Origin: Chryseosolibacter sp964493505
GTDB lineage: Bacteria; Bacteroidota; Bacteroidia; Cytophagales; Cyclobacteriaceae
Direction of reading: 5' to 3'
DNA: 64,000 nt
NCBI GenBank assembly: GCA_964493505.1
Contig: CAZBNP010000013.1
Span: 62,001 to 126,000 of the forward strand
Part shown: positions 8,501-15,780 of the stretch, piece after piece
How positions within the stretch are numbered: position 1 is the first letter of the stretch
Layout of the letters: each line of letters opens with the position of its first letter
Translations under genes and position numbers: made by a program
Notes under the pieces: generated by a model
Told to the model about the DNA's origin: nothing
Seen by the model: the letters and a program-made list of their open reading frames with translations, nothing else
The model's database searches: none

Positions 8501-8869
8501 CGGATCACTGCCGAAATAATAATTTCTATAATCATCTGAACGACCCAGTCCTATGGACGAACTCGTCATGCCCGCCCCGGGAAATTCGACGAATACGGCA
8601 TGCCCGCGTAAACCAAGCCTGGCTTCTGCCAAACCATCGGGCTGGTGTGTCTGGTGGTGAAGGTCTTCAAGCGTCTGGTGGTCGCGGATGAAATAACGAA
8701 AGGCATCGGCTGATACCGTCATGCGCCCGCCGGGGATGTGTGTGACGAAATCAATATCAGCCGGCCACTGGCCTTTGTTTTCGACAAACCTGACAGGAGG
8801 CTGGGCGTGGGTATCGACACCTGTGAGTAAAAGGATGCCACCACACAGGAACCACCAAAGATTGCGCAT
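5585..8869 (-). CDS. T9SS-exported protein with SBBP repeats, PKD and gliding-motility C-terminal domain
   Basis: 1094-aa secreted protein. A signal peptide (1-23, ending THAQ) is followed by an N-terminal DUF7948-like domain starting RFVENKGQWPADIDFV. A long beta-propeller-like stretch of SBBP-type repeats follows (recurring LLYATYLGGTSND-like motifs with DFPAT or FPTTAGAF). A PKD domain (YYWEFGDGETETR) and a second PKD-like part (SWYFDFGDGTVTD) come next. The C-terminus (VSIYDRWGKLVYES, then DWYGEGLAAGIYYYEVTVDG) matches the gliding-motility-associated sorting domain used by the type IX secretion system. The upstream in-frame extension is rejected because the ATG at 8869 has GGAG eight bases before it and begins the signal peptide. 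Expected at the cell surface or released; probably an adhesin or scaffold, ligand unknown. Confidence 0.92.
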   Translation of the reverse strand: MRNLWWFLCGGILLLTGVDTHAQPPVRFVENKGQWPADIDFVTHIPGGRMTVSADAFRYFIRDHQTLEDLHHQTHQPDGLAEARLGLRGHAVFVEFPGAGMTSSSIGLGRSDDYRNYYFGSDPSRWASKAYAYDGVMYESFFPGVDMKVYTYGQHVKYDFIVAPGADPSVITAVYRGADKLFLDKGDLTIRTSLGDIIEKKPVAWQLVDGERVDVPCVFRLEVDSVSFHFPEGFDSCYELVIDPLLIFSTFSGSSADNWGSTATPGERGTLYSAGVTNEEGGGRFPATPGAYQTSSGSLYDIGILKYDSTGGQLLYATYLGGTSNDSPHSLVVNNAEELLLLGTTGSANFPTTAGAFQNTFRGGAPVSNVIGYPYDEGCDIIISRFNSDGTALLASSFVGGTNNDGLNPPGGALTMNYGDQLRGDIIADEANNIYVSSVTSSTDFPATASFATTYRGGATDAILFKMDSDLTTMVWGAMIGGSATDAAHTVKIDSRGDLFIAGGTTSADFPATAESYQPAYSGNVDGWIAKIAADGTSLQHATFTGTEQYNQIYFLDLNQADEVYVYGQTSGSFPITPGVYHNPNSGQFIQKFNPELNALIFSTVFGAGRGIPDISPTAFLVNDCNNLYMAGWGGRINRETGFWQSGTSGMTTTADAFQLTTQGSDFYFLVLTDDAKERLYATFFGGNQSSTHVDGGTSRFDKSGIVYHSVCAGCRAFNDANQPTSDFPTTSGAWSRQNRSQNCNNAAFKFDLSTLKARLQTNSYRRDMPGLRVVCLPDPLGFENLSTGGEIYYWEFGDGETETRTDTSFLAHQYKTPGQYVVTLSAVDQGTCQVVDRTSVLVTVNESLSFIQDDTDLCFGDSHQLQSSGGIRYQWTSDDGSLTSSLPTPVVAPKDTMVYYITLEESNGCIRTDTVQINVVPGITPEFEWTKIAECAGRPKVTVRNLTDSLEHEDSWYFDFGDGTVTDQDAAVHAFQNDAVFDVSMITQRGFCVYEKSVAIPVFELFIPNVITPGVPGHNDVFMIRFGQADGVTPADYNYKTSVSIYDRWGKLVYESDDYQYDWYGEGLAAGIYYYEVTVDGYKTCKNWIHLIR

Positions 8870-8959
8870 ACAATTCTCCGTTTTCGTAATGGCTCTGGCT
8901 GCCAAGATAACAAAAATGCATTTAATCCGACCAGCTCTCAAGACTGAGTAAGCAGTGCA

Positions 8960-11527
8960 TCAGGCTTCCTTTCTCAATATCTGCAACGGTGGCGTGGATA
9001 TTACTTCGCGCGAATTGTACCAGCCAATGAGCACCGTGAGCACCACGACACTGGCACTGATAAGGAGCAACTCAAGCCAATCAAAGGCAAAAGTAACCTC
9101 GAAGAAAAATTCCGCCAACAGAAAACCACCGCCCAGCGAAAGCGCCATCCCGGTAACCGACGAGAACAATCCGAGATAGGCGTACTCAATCAACGTGATA
9201 CGTGTGATTTGTTTTGTTCTGGCACCGATGGTACGCAACAGGACGTTTTCTTTGATACGGACGAATTTACTGTTGATCACCGCTCCCGCCAGAACGATCA
9301 GCCCCGTAATCATACTGAAGAGCGCGAGAAAGCGGATGATCCACCCCAGCTTGTCAAACATTTCATTTACCGTCGCGAGTATAAGTCGCAGGTCAAGCAG
9401 CGATACATTGGGAAACTGTGTCACAAGCGCCTGCTGAAACTTGTTAGCCTGCTGTGGTTCATCAATGCGGGTGGCGGTTACCCATACTTGCGGCGCGTAC
9501 TCCAATACGCCGGAGGGAAAGACAAATGAAAAGTTCGGCGGATCTTTTGGCCAGTCGACCTTCCGTACACCGCCGACGAAAGCTTTCACCGGCACTCCCT
9601 GAACATCGAACACAAGCGAATCGCCGATTTTCACGTCGAGATTATCGACCATCCCCTCCGAAACTGTCACCCAAACTGAATCGCGCGAATTTTTCATTTG
9701 CTGCACTTCACCTTCGATAAGTTTTTCGGAGTTGTGCAAGCTGTCGCGGTAGGTAACGCGGTATTCACGGCGTATCGCCCAGCCCGAAACGTTGTCGGTT
9801 GTGTCATTCTGCAGTTCTTCCGCCGGCCGCCCGTTCAATTCACTGATGCGGCAGGTGACGATCGGTGTAACCTGATTTATCGCCAGCCCATTGTCCTGCA
9901 TCAACTGAATCACACCCTCCTTCTGGGAAGGCTGGATATCAAACATTATGGTATTCGACTGGTTCTCCTGGCCGGTGAACTCAACCTGACTGAGCATACT
10001 TTGTTCTACGATATTGAGTGTCGAAACGATAAAAGCGCCGAGGCCGATGGTCACCATCAGGACACTCGTCTGATTATTGGGACGGAAAAGGCTCGCCAGC
10101 GCGTGCCGCCAGATAAACGTAGCCGAATTCGGGAAGTATCTCTTCACCAGATAAAGCAACACAAAGGCTATGAGTGCCAGAAAAGCCAATGCCACGACTA
10201 AGCCGAGAAAGAACATCGAGCCGGCCATCCAGCTCTTCGCCTGTACAGCCGCGAAAGTCAGCGGGAAAGCGGCAATCAGGATGATGGTCACTATCCGCGT
10301 CTTCGAAAAGATCATAGGTTGGCGATCGGCGCTACGCAGTACTATCAATGGTGGAACAAAGCGCACGGCGGTGAGCGGCAACATCGAGAACAACACAGAC
10401 ACTACCGCACCCACCGACACCCCGAGCAGTACCGACTTCCAGGAGATCGCAAAACCCATCTTAAACGGAATCAGGTCTTTAACGAACAACGGTATCACCT
10501 GCTGAATACCAAGTCCCAGCAGTGATCCGATCACGCTGCCCAGCAACCCAAGCAGGAATATCTGAATGAAGAAAATATTGAACGCCTGCCACCCGCTCGA
10601 CCCGATGCATCGAAGCACCGCTACCTCGTCGCGTTTTTCGCGGGCATAAATGTGGACTGAGCTGGCTACACCCATACAACCGAGGATAACCGCGACAAAC
10701 GCTAACAGCGAAAAGAAGCGATATATCGAATTGAAACCGCGCCCCAGACCTTCTTTGCGTTCTTCTACTGTATCGTACGAATATCCCTGACCGCGAACGA
10801 GTGATCTGAACTGATCGATGATTTCTTCGACACGCGCCTGCGATTCGATCTTGTAGTAGCGTTTATAGTTTACTCTGCTGCCAAATTGTACAAGTCGCGT
10901 GGAGTCAAGATCCTTCATTGAAATATACACCGACGGAGTGAACGTAGACATCAACCCGCCGCCGCCGGCAATCCGGGTAACAACCCCGGCAACCCTAAAT
11001 GCGCTGTTGCCCACGCGCAGTGAATCGCCGGAGCTTACTTCATATTGAGCTGCCAGGGTCTCGTCCAGCATGGCATAGCCGCCCTGCTTCACTTTGTCGT
11101 AGGTATCACGCGGCAGTGTTTCAATCTCACCGTAGAAGGGAAAGTCGCCCTCCAGCGCGACCAGCCTGATGAGCCGCGATTTCTGATTGTGCGTAAAGAA
11201 TACCATGGAGGCCATGTTGACTTCCGCTGCGACCGGCAACTTAAGTGAATCAAATGCCGCGTGTAGCTCGGGGGTGAAGGGCTTCTCTCCCTCCAGCACA
11301 AGGTCTGCGCCCACCAGCTCGCGGGCGTTCGACTCAATATCCTGCTGCAAAGAAAAATTGAGGGAGTCAAGCGCCACAACAGCCGCGATACCGGTAACAA
11401 GGGAAGCCACAAAAAGGAAAAGACGCGAGAAATTATGTCTCGCGTCCCGCCAGGCCATACGCCATACCCACCGGTCTGTAAAAAGCGTCCCGGTCTTCCG
11501 TTTCAGCTTGATGATATATTCAATCAC
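8960..11527 (-). CDS. ABC transporter permease, YbbP-like (FtsX family)
   Basis: 855-aa membrane protein with two FtsX-like permease units. It has an N-terminal membrane segment, a large periplasmic domain (about 60-250), a bundle of membrane segments (about 265-470), a second periplasmic domain (about 500-730) and a last set of three or four segments. The size and two-unit layout match E. coli YbbP (COG3127). The start is GTG at 11527, overlapping the ybbA-like stop by 4 bases (GTGA), so the two are coupled. With the divergent tesA-like gene this reproduces the E. coli tesA/ybbA/ybbP arrangement. Such transporters are thought to move or extract lipid-linked substrates across the inner membrane; the substrate here is unknown. 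Confidence 0.9.
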   Translation of the reverse strand: MIEYIIKLKRKTGTLFTDRWVWRMAWRDARHNFSRLFLFVASLVTGIAAVVALDSLNFSLQQDIESNARELVGADLVLEGEKPFTPELHAAFDSLKLPVAAEVNMASMVFFTHNQKSRLIRLVALEGDFPFYGEIETLPRDTYDKVKQGGYAMLDETLAAQYEVSSGDSLRVGNSAFRVAGVVTRIAGGGGLMSTFTPSVYISMKDLDSTRLVQFGSRVNYKRYYKIESQARVEEIIDQFRSLVRGQGYSYDTVEERKEGLGRGFNSIYRFFSLLAFVAVILGCMGVASSVHIYAREKRDEVAVLRCIGSSGWQAFNIFFIQIFLLGLLGSVIGSLLGLGIQQVIPLFVKDLIPFKMGFAISWKSVLLGVSVGAVVSVLFSMLPLTAVRFVPPLIVLRSADRQPMIFSKTRIVTIILIAAFPLTFAAVQAKSWMAGSMFFLGLVVALAFLALIAFVLLYLVKRYFPNSATFIWRHALASLFRPNNQTSVLMVTIGLGAFIVSTLNIVEQSMLSQVEFTGQENQSNTIMFDIQPSQKEGVIQLMQDNGLAINQVTPIVTCRISELNGRPAEELQNDTTDNVSGWAIRREYRVTYRDSLHNSEKLIEGEVQQMKNSRDSVWVTVSEGMVDNLDVKIGDSLVFDVQGVPVKAFVGGVRKVDWPKDPPNFSFVFPSGVLEYAPQVWVTATRIDEPQQANKFQQALVTQFPNVSLLDLRLILATVNEMFDKLGWIIRFLALFSMITGLIVLAGAVINSKFVRIKENVLLRTIGARTKQITRITLIEYAYLGLFSSVTGMALSLGGGFLLAEFFFEVTFAFDWLELLLISASVVVLTVLIGWYNSREVISTPPLQILRKEA

Positions 11528-12213
11528 GTTACCTTCGCTAATTCTTCCACAAGTTTTCCACCTCTCATCTTGAGGATACGCTGGGTGAGTTGGGCGAGTT
11601 CGAGGTTATGGGTTACCAGCACAAGCGTAGTCCCCTGCTCCCGGTTCATTCCGAAGAGGAGTTCCCTAATGTGATCTGCGTTCTCCTCGTCGAGGTTTCC
11701 GGTCGGTTCATCAGCGAACAATATCCGCGGATTCGTAATAAAGGCGCGCGCCATGGCAACCCGCTGCTGCTCGCCTCCCGACAACTGCGTCGGGTAGTGG
11801 TTGATACGATCGGCCAGGCCCACGCGTCCGAGCAATTCTTTTGCTTTTGGCCCGACATTCCGCTCCCCTCTCAATTCCAGCGGAACCATCACATTCTCCA
11901 GCGCGGTCAGGGTTGACAGCAACTGAAAATTCTGGAAGACGAATCCCACATACTGGTTGCGTATGTATGCGCGGTCATCTTCGCTCATTGCGTTGAGCTG
12001 CAAGCCCATCAGCGAAATAGTGCCCGATGTAGGGGTATCCAATCCGGCGCATAAACCCAGGAGCGTAGTCTTCCCACTGCCGGAAGGCCCGATTATCGAC
12101 AAGGAGTTGCCTTGTTCGACGGAAAAAGAAATTTGATCGAGGACCGTGAGCTCTTTCTCCGCCGATCGGTATATTTTCGTTAATTTTTCTGCTTGAAGTA
12201 CAACCTGTGACAT
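11524..12213 (-). CDS. ABC transporter ATP-binding protein, YbbA/LolD-like
   Basis: 229-aa ATPase of the MacB/LolD class. Motifs: Walker A GPSGSGKTT, Q-loop in FVFQNFQLL, signature LSGGEQQR, Walker B ILFADEPTGNLD and a switch His in LVTHNLE. It should power the YbbP-like permease encoded by the overlapping downstream gene. I start at ATG 12213; a GTG six codons further upstream is possible. The divergent neighbour is the TesA-like esterase 72 bases away. Confidence 0.93.
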   Translation of the reverse strand: MSQVVLQAEKLTKIYRSAEKELTVLDQISFSVEQGNSLSIIGPSGSGKTTLLGLCAGLDTPTSGTISLMGLQLNAMSEDDRAYIRNQYVGFVFQNFQLLSTLTALENVMVPLELRGERNVGPKAKELLGRVGLADRINHYPTQLSGGEQQRVAMARAFITNPRILFADEPTGNLDEENADHIRELLFGMNREQGTTLVLVTHNLELAQLTQRILKMRGGKLVEELAKVT

Positions 12214-12285
12214 GGTTTTTGCTTTGGACACTGTAATAAGCGAAAATTGCGCAGTTTACGTTAGAAGTTAAACGGAATTATTTAC

Positions 12286-12894
12286 ATGGTCGTCAAAAAT
12301 ACGCTGATTATTGTATTGGCACTGCTGATGCAAACCTCAACAAATCCGAAAACAATACTGTTCTTTGGCGACAGTCTCACAGCAGGGTACGGATTGTCGC
12401 CCGATCAGGCGTTTCCGGCACTGGTGGAAAAACATTGCGCCACAAATGGAAATCCGTGCAAGGCTGTCAACGCAGGACTGAGTGGCGAGACATCAGCCGG
12501 CGGCCTGTCGCGTATTGATTGGGTGCTCCGTCAACCGATCGATATATTTGTGCTGGAACTCGGCGCCAACGACGGACTGCGCGGGCTTCCTGTTGAGCAG
12601 ACGGAAAAAAATCTCCAGGCTATTATGGACAAGGTCAGAACAAAATATCCAAACGTAAAATTAGTGATCGCCGGAATGATGGTACCCCCCAATATGGGAC
12701 CGGACTACAGCGCGCGATTCCAGAAAATTTTTCCCGCACTCGCGAAGAAAAATAACGCGATGTTAATTCCTTTCCTATTGAAAGATGTAGCGGGCCTTGA
12801 AAAACTCAATCTCGGCGACGGTATTCATCCGAATATCGAAGGCCATAAGATCGTAGCGGGAAATGTTTACGAAGCGATAAGAGAGTTGTTGTGA
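12286..12894 (+). CDS. tesA: SGNH-type arylesterase/lysophospholipase, TesA-like
   Basis: 202-aa GDSL/SGNH hydrolase. The N-terminal hydrophobic segment (about 4-20) acts as signal or anchor, so it is probably periplasmic. Block I is FFGDSLTAGYGL with the catalytic Ser, block III is GANDGLRG, and the Asp/His pair lies in DGIHPN. This is the TesA / thioesterase I type, acting on acyl esters and lysophospholipids. Divergent from the ybbA/ybbP-like ABC genes exactly as in E. coli, which supports a shared role in envelope lipid turnover. A heptamer repeat array begins 42 bases after its stop. Confidence 0.9.
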   Translation: MVVKNTLIIVLALLMQTSTNPKTILFFGDSLTAGYGLSPDQAFPALVEKHCATNGNPCKAVNAGLSGETSAGGLSRIDWVLRQPIDIFVLELGANDGLRGLPVEQTEKNLQAIMDKVRTKYPNVKLVIAGMMVPPNMGPDYSARFQKIFPALAKKNNAMLIPFLLKDVAGLEKLNLGDGIHPNIEGHKIVAGNVYEAIRELL

Positions 12895-12935
12895 GTTCCG
12901 GGCCTGGAGAGACATAGGAATTATGAGCTCCCACA

Positions 12936-13005
12936 TTGCCCTTTGCCCTTTGCCCTTTGCCTTTTGCCTTTTGCCTTTTGCCTTTTGCCCTTTGCCTTTT
13001 GCCAT
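12936..13005 (+). repeat. Heptamer tandem array TTGCCTT/TTGCCCT, 10 units
   Basis: Ten consecutive 7-bp units: three TTGCCCT, four TTGCCTT, one TTGCCCT, one TTGCCTT and one TTGCCAT. Same unit, phase and orientation as the array at 2306, again directly downstream of a plus-strand gene. It lies in the gap between the tesA-like gene and the convergent permease gene. Confidence 0.95.
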
Positions 13006-13068
13006 TTGATCAAAAAGCTCCCGCTTTGTCAACTGCCTACTTTCATCCAGTTCCTCCTTCGCCTCCAA

Positions 13069-14304
13069 TTACTCAAACCGTAAAGACTCGATCGGATCGA
13101 GTTTCGAAGCCTTGTGTGCCGGGTAATAACCTGACATCAGACCAACAACCACACAAATGACCATGCCCAGTAGCATTTCCTCCCAGGGGATCACAAAAAC
13201 TTCAATATTCATCAGGTTGGATAACAGGTTGCCGACCGAGATACCGAGAATAATACCAGCCATCCCACCGAGAAGACATACCACGATGGCCTCGACGACA
13301 AATTGTTGCCGGATCCTTTTTCGCGTAGCGCCAAGTGCTTTACGCACACCGATCTCGCGGGTTCGCTCGGTTACAGACACGAGCATGATATTCATCAACG
13401 CAATGGATGCACCCAGGAGCGTAATAAAACCAATTCCAAAGCCAGCTATCCGTAAGCCTGATGTAATGTTCTCGAGGTTCTGTGCCAGCGTCTCGCTTTT
13501 CTCGAGCTCGAATGAATTCTCCTGCCCTACCCTATCGCCCCTGATCTTGCGCATGAGACCAGTAGCCTCGCCCATGGCAAAGTCAACTTGCGACGGATCT
13601 GAAATACCCACTTTCAACTGGTACCAGAGCCCCCGGCCCTCCGCCATCTGGTTTGCCTTTACGATGGGAATGGCAACCATGTTGTCGAAGTTATTTTCCG
13701 AGAGCATGCCTTTCTCTTTCAGTTTGCCAATCACTTTAAACTTCACCCCGAGAAAGGTGATCTCCTCTCCTATCGGATTCGTGTTCGCCTCAAACAGCGA
13801 TGTGTAGATCTTGTGACCGATCACGGCCACCTGGCTTCCATATTGCACTTCGCGCGCCGAGAATGCGCGACCATACTCCAGATCCAATATATTGATCGAA
13901 AAGAACTTGTCATTAGTTCCTGCCACCCATACATTTGGGTTCGTCTTCTTCGACAGCCGTTTTATTTCAGCGATATACGTGAGGCCTGCGCTCAGGCTGA
14001 CGTTAGCCGGCACTTCGTACTGATCTATAAACTTAAACGCTTCTCCCATGGTTACCCTGGGATAGGATTTCGCGATAACACCCTGCTGATTCCTGTTGCG
14101 GTTTGATTTCGACGTAATATCAAACGTATTGACGCCCATGGACGAAAGACTTTCTCTTACCGAATGCTCGATACCATCAACCGTGGTAAGCATTCCGACA
14201 AGTGCGGTGATGCCGATCGCTACAATGAGCGCGGTCAGGATGGAACGGAGCAGGTTAGCCTGGATTGAACGCAGGCCTTCTTTTATGTTTTCAAGGAGAT
14301 TCAT
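13069..14304 (-). CDS. MacB-like ABC transporter permease
   Basis: 411-aa permease of the MacB class. One N-terminal membrane segment (about 20-42) is followed by a MacB periplasmic domain (about 45-240) and an FtsX-like C-terminal domain with three membrane segments and the motif TERTREIGVRKALGATRKRI. The start is placed at ATG 14304 (MNLLENIKEGLRSI), the usual family beginning; eight further in-frame codons upstream are open. No ATPase gene is adjacent, so it must pair with one elsewhere, unless it shares the YbbA-like ATPase nearby. Substrate unknown. Confidence 0.9.
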   Translation of the reverse strand: MNLLENIKEGLRSIQANLLRSILTALIVAIGITALVGMLTTVDGIEHSVRESLSSMGVNTFDITSKSNRNRNQQGVIAKSYPRVTMGEAFKFIDQYEVPANVSLSAGLTYIAEIKRLSKKTNPNVWVAGTNDKFFSINILDLEYGRAFSAREVQYGSQVAVIGHKIYTSLFEANTNPIGEEITFLGVKFKVIGKLKEKGMLSENNFDNMVAIPIVKANQMAEGRGLWYQLKVGISDPSQVDFAMGEATGLMRKIRGDRVGQENSFELEKSETLAQNLENITSGLRIAGFGIGFITLLGASIALMNIMLVSVTERTREIGVRKALGATRKRIRQQFVVEAIVVCLLGGMAGIILGISVGNLLSNLMNIEVFVIPWEEMLLGMVICVVVGLMSGYYPAHKASKLDPIESLRFE

Positions 14305-14349
14305 AAATACGCTTGGCCTGGTTGGCATAGCGCCAGCTCAAACCGTGGA

Positions 14350-14365
14350 TATACTAGCCAGTATA
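14350..14365. promoter_or_regulatory. Inverted repeat in a divergent promoter region
   Basis: TATACT, four bases, AGTATA forms a perfect 6-bp inverted repeat in the ~180-bp gap between the MacB-like gene and the secreted-protein gene at 14486. Possible operator; nothing else supports it. Confidence 0.25.
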
Positions 14366-14485
14366 CGGAATACGTTGAAAAACAGAGGCAATTTATCACA
14401 CTTTGGCCTCAATTTTTTACAAATGAGCCCGGAATAGCACACGTTATATGAAAATGACCTGTAGGATGGGTAAATTAGCACTGAA

Positions 14486-15760
14486 ATGAAGATTTTTCAC
14501 CGACTGCGTCTGACGCTGCTACTGTGTTTGCTTTTCGCCGGCCACCTGGCAAAAGCCAATTCTATCCTCATACCGATGGATGAGAGACAGTCCAATCATT
14601 TGAAGGCGTACGGGATCGTCTACTGGGTTCTTCGCAGTGAGACAGAGGTAGACTGGCTCCTGAATTACCGCGGCGGCAGCTTTATGGTTCAGCAACACCC
14701 GGCAATCCAGAACGAACTCGTGGTCAGGGGGGTGAGCTTCGAAGTAATTTCCGATGCGCAGGCAAACCAGATACTTTCCGAGATCGCCAGCCCGGCTGTC
14801 AACTACGATGTTATGAAGCTGGAAAAGTATCCGCGGATCGCCGTGTACACGCCAAAGTCAAACCAACCGTGGGATGATGCCGTCACGCTGGTACTCACCT
14901 ATGCCGAAATCCCATACGATGTAATCTTCGACGATGAGATCATCTCGGGCGCATTGCCCAAATACGACTGGCTGCATCTTCACCACGAAGATTTTACCGG
15001 TCAGTACGGGAAGTTCTACAGCCAGTTCAGCAACATGCCCTGGTATGTTGAACAAGTGAAAGAAGCCGAAGACCTCGCGCGGAAGCACGGCTTTCACAAA
15101 GTGTCCCAGCTGAAACTCGCTGTCGCGAAAAAGATCAAGGAGTTCGTTACCGGCGGTGGTTTTCTCTTTGCCATGTGTTCGGCTACGGATACATACGATA
15201 TCGCGCTGGCGGCTGAGGGTGTAGACATCTGCGAAAGAATGTTCGACGGCGATCCCGCTGATCCGCAGGCGCAGGAGAAACTCAACTATGACAACACGCT
15301 CGCCTTTACTGACTTCCATCTCAAGCGCGATGCCTACGAATACGAGTTCTCGGATATCGACAACCAGATGAGCGAGCGTGGTATCCGGCAGGACAACGAC
15401 TACTTTACCATCTTTGAGTTCTCCGCAAAGTGGGATCCTATCCCAACCATGCTGACACAAAATCACACGCGGGTTATCGCGGGTTTCTTCGGCCAGACCA
15501 CCGGCTTTAAGAAGCACCTTATCAAACCGGATGTCGTCATTATGGGCGAAAACAAAGCGATCAGGGAAGGGAAATACCTGCACGGCGAATTAGGTAAGGG
15601 ATTCTGGACTTTTTACGGGGGACACGATCCCGAAGATTATCAGCACCAGGTCAATGAAGAACCCACCGACCTGCATCAGCATCCCAACTCTCCGGGCTAC
15701 AGGTTGATCCTCAACAATGTGCTCTTCCCCGCGGCGAAAAAGAAAAAGCAGAAAACATAG
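14486..15760 (+). CDS. Conserved secreted protein, GATase1-like; often mislabelled asparagine synthetase B
   Basis: 424-aa protein with a signal peptide (about 1-25, ending AKA). It belongs to a Bacteroidota family that databases often call 'asparagine synthetase B', but I see no glutaminase Cys2 N-terminus and no ATP-pyrophosphatase SGGxDS motif, so that name is not supported. The middle has the feel of a class-I glutamine-amidotransferase-like fold (RIAVYTPK, then VTGGGFLFAMCSATDTYD with a Cys in the nucleophile-elbow-like position). The C-terminus is Lys-rich. It is probably periplasmic or surface-exposed. Function unknown. Confidence 0.8.
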   Translation: MKIFHRLRLTLLLCLLFAGHLAKANSILIPMDERQSNHLKAYGIVYWVLRSETEVDWLLNYRGGSFMVQQHPAIQNELVVRGVSFEVISDAQANQILSEIASPAVNYDVMKLEKYPRIAVYTPKSNQPWDDAVTLVLTYAEIPYDVIFDDEIISGALPKYDWLHLHHEDFTGQYGKFYSQFSNMPWYVEQVKEAEDLARKHGFHKVSQLKLAVAKKIKEFVTGGGFLFAMCSATDTYDIALAAEGVDICERMFDGDPADPQAQEKLNYDNTLAFTDFHLKRDAYEYEFSDIDNQMSERGIRQDNDYFTIFEFSAKWDPIPTMLTQNHTRVIAGFFGQTTGFKKHLIKPDVVIMGENKAIREGKYLHGELGKGFWTFYGGHDPEDYQHQVNEEPTDLHQHPNSPGYRLILNNVLFPAAKKKKQKT

Positions 15761-15780
15761 AAAACACCCTCGACCGCCGG

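Noticed and set aside
2306..13005. CRISPR arrays
   Set aside because: The only tandem repeats are 7-bp units with no spacers and no cas genes nearby.
12936..13160. Open frames over the second heptamer array, on both strands
   Set aside because: Same artefact of the repeat; no start signal or conserved sequence.
14858..15583. 241-aa frame opposite the secreted GATase1-like protein
   Set aside because: Fully inside a well-supported gene with signal peptide; no recognisable motif.
14486..15760. Asparagine synthetase B
   Set aside because: No N-terminal catalytic Cys and no SGGxDS motif; the protein is secreted. The common database name appears wrong.
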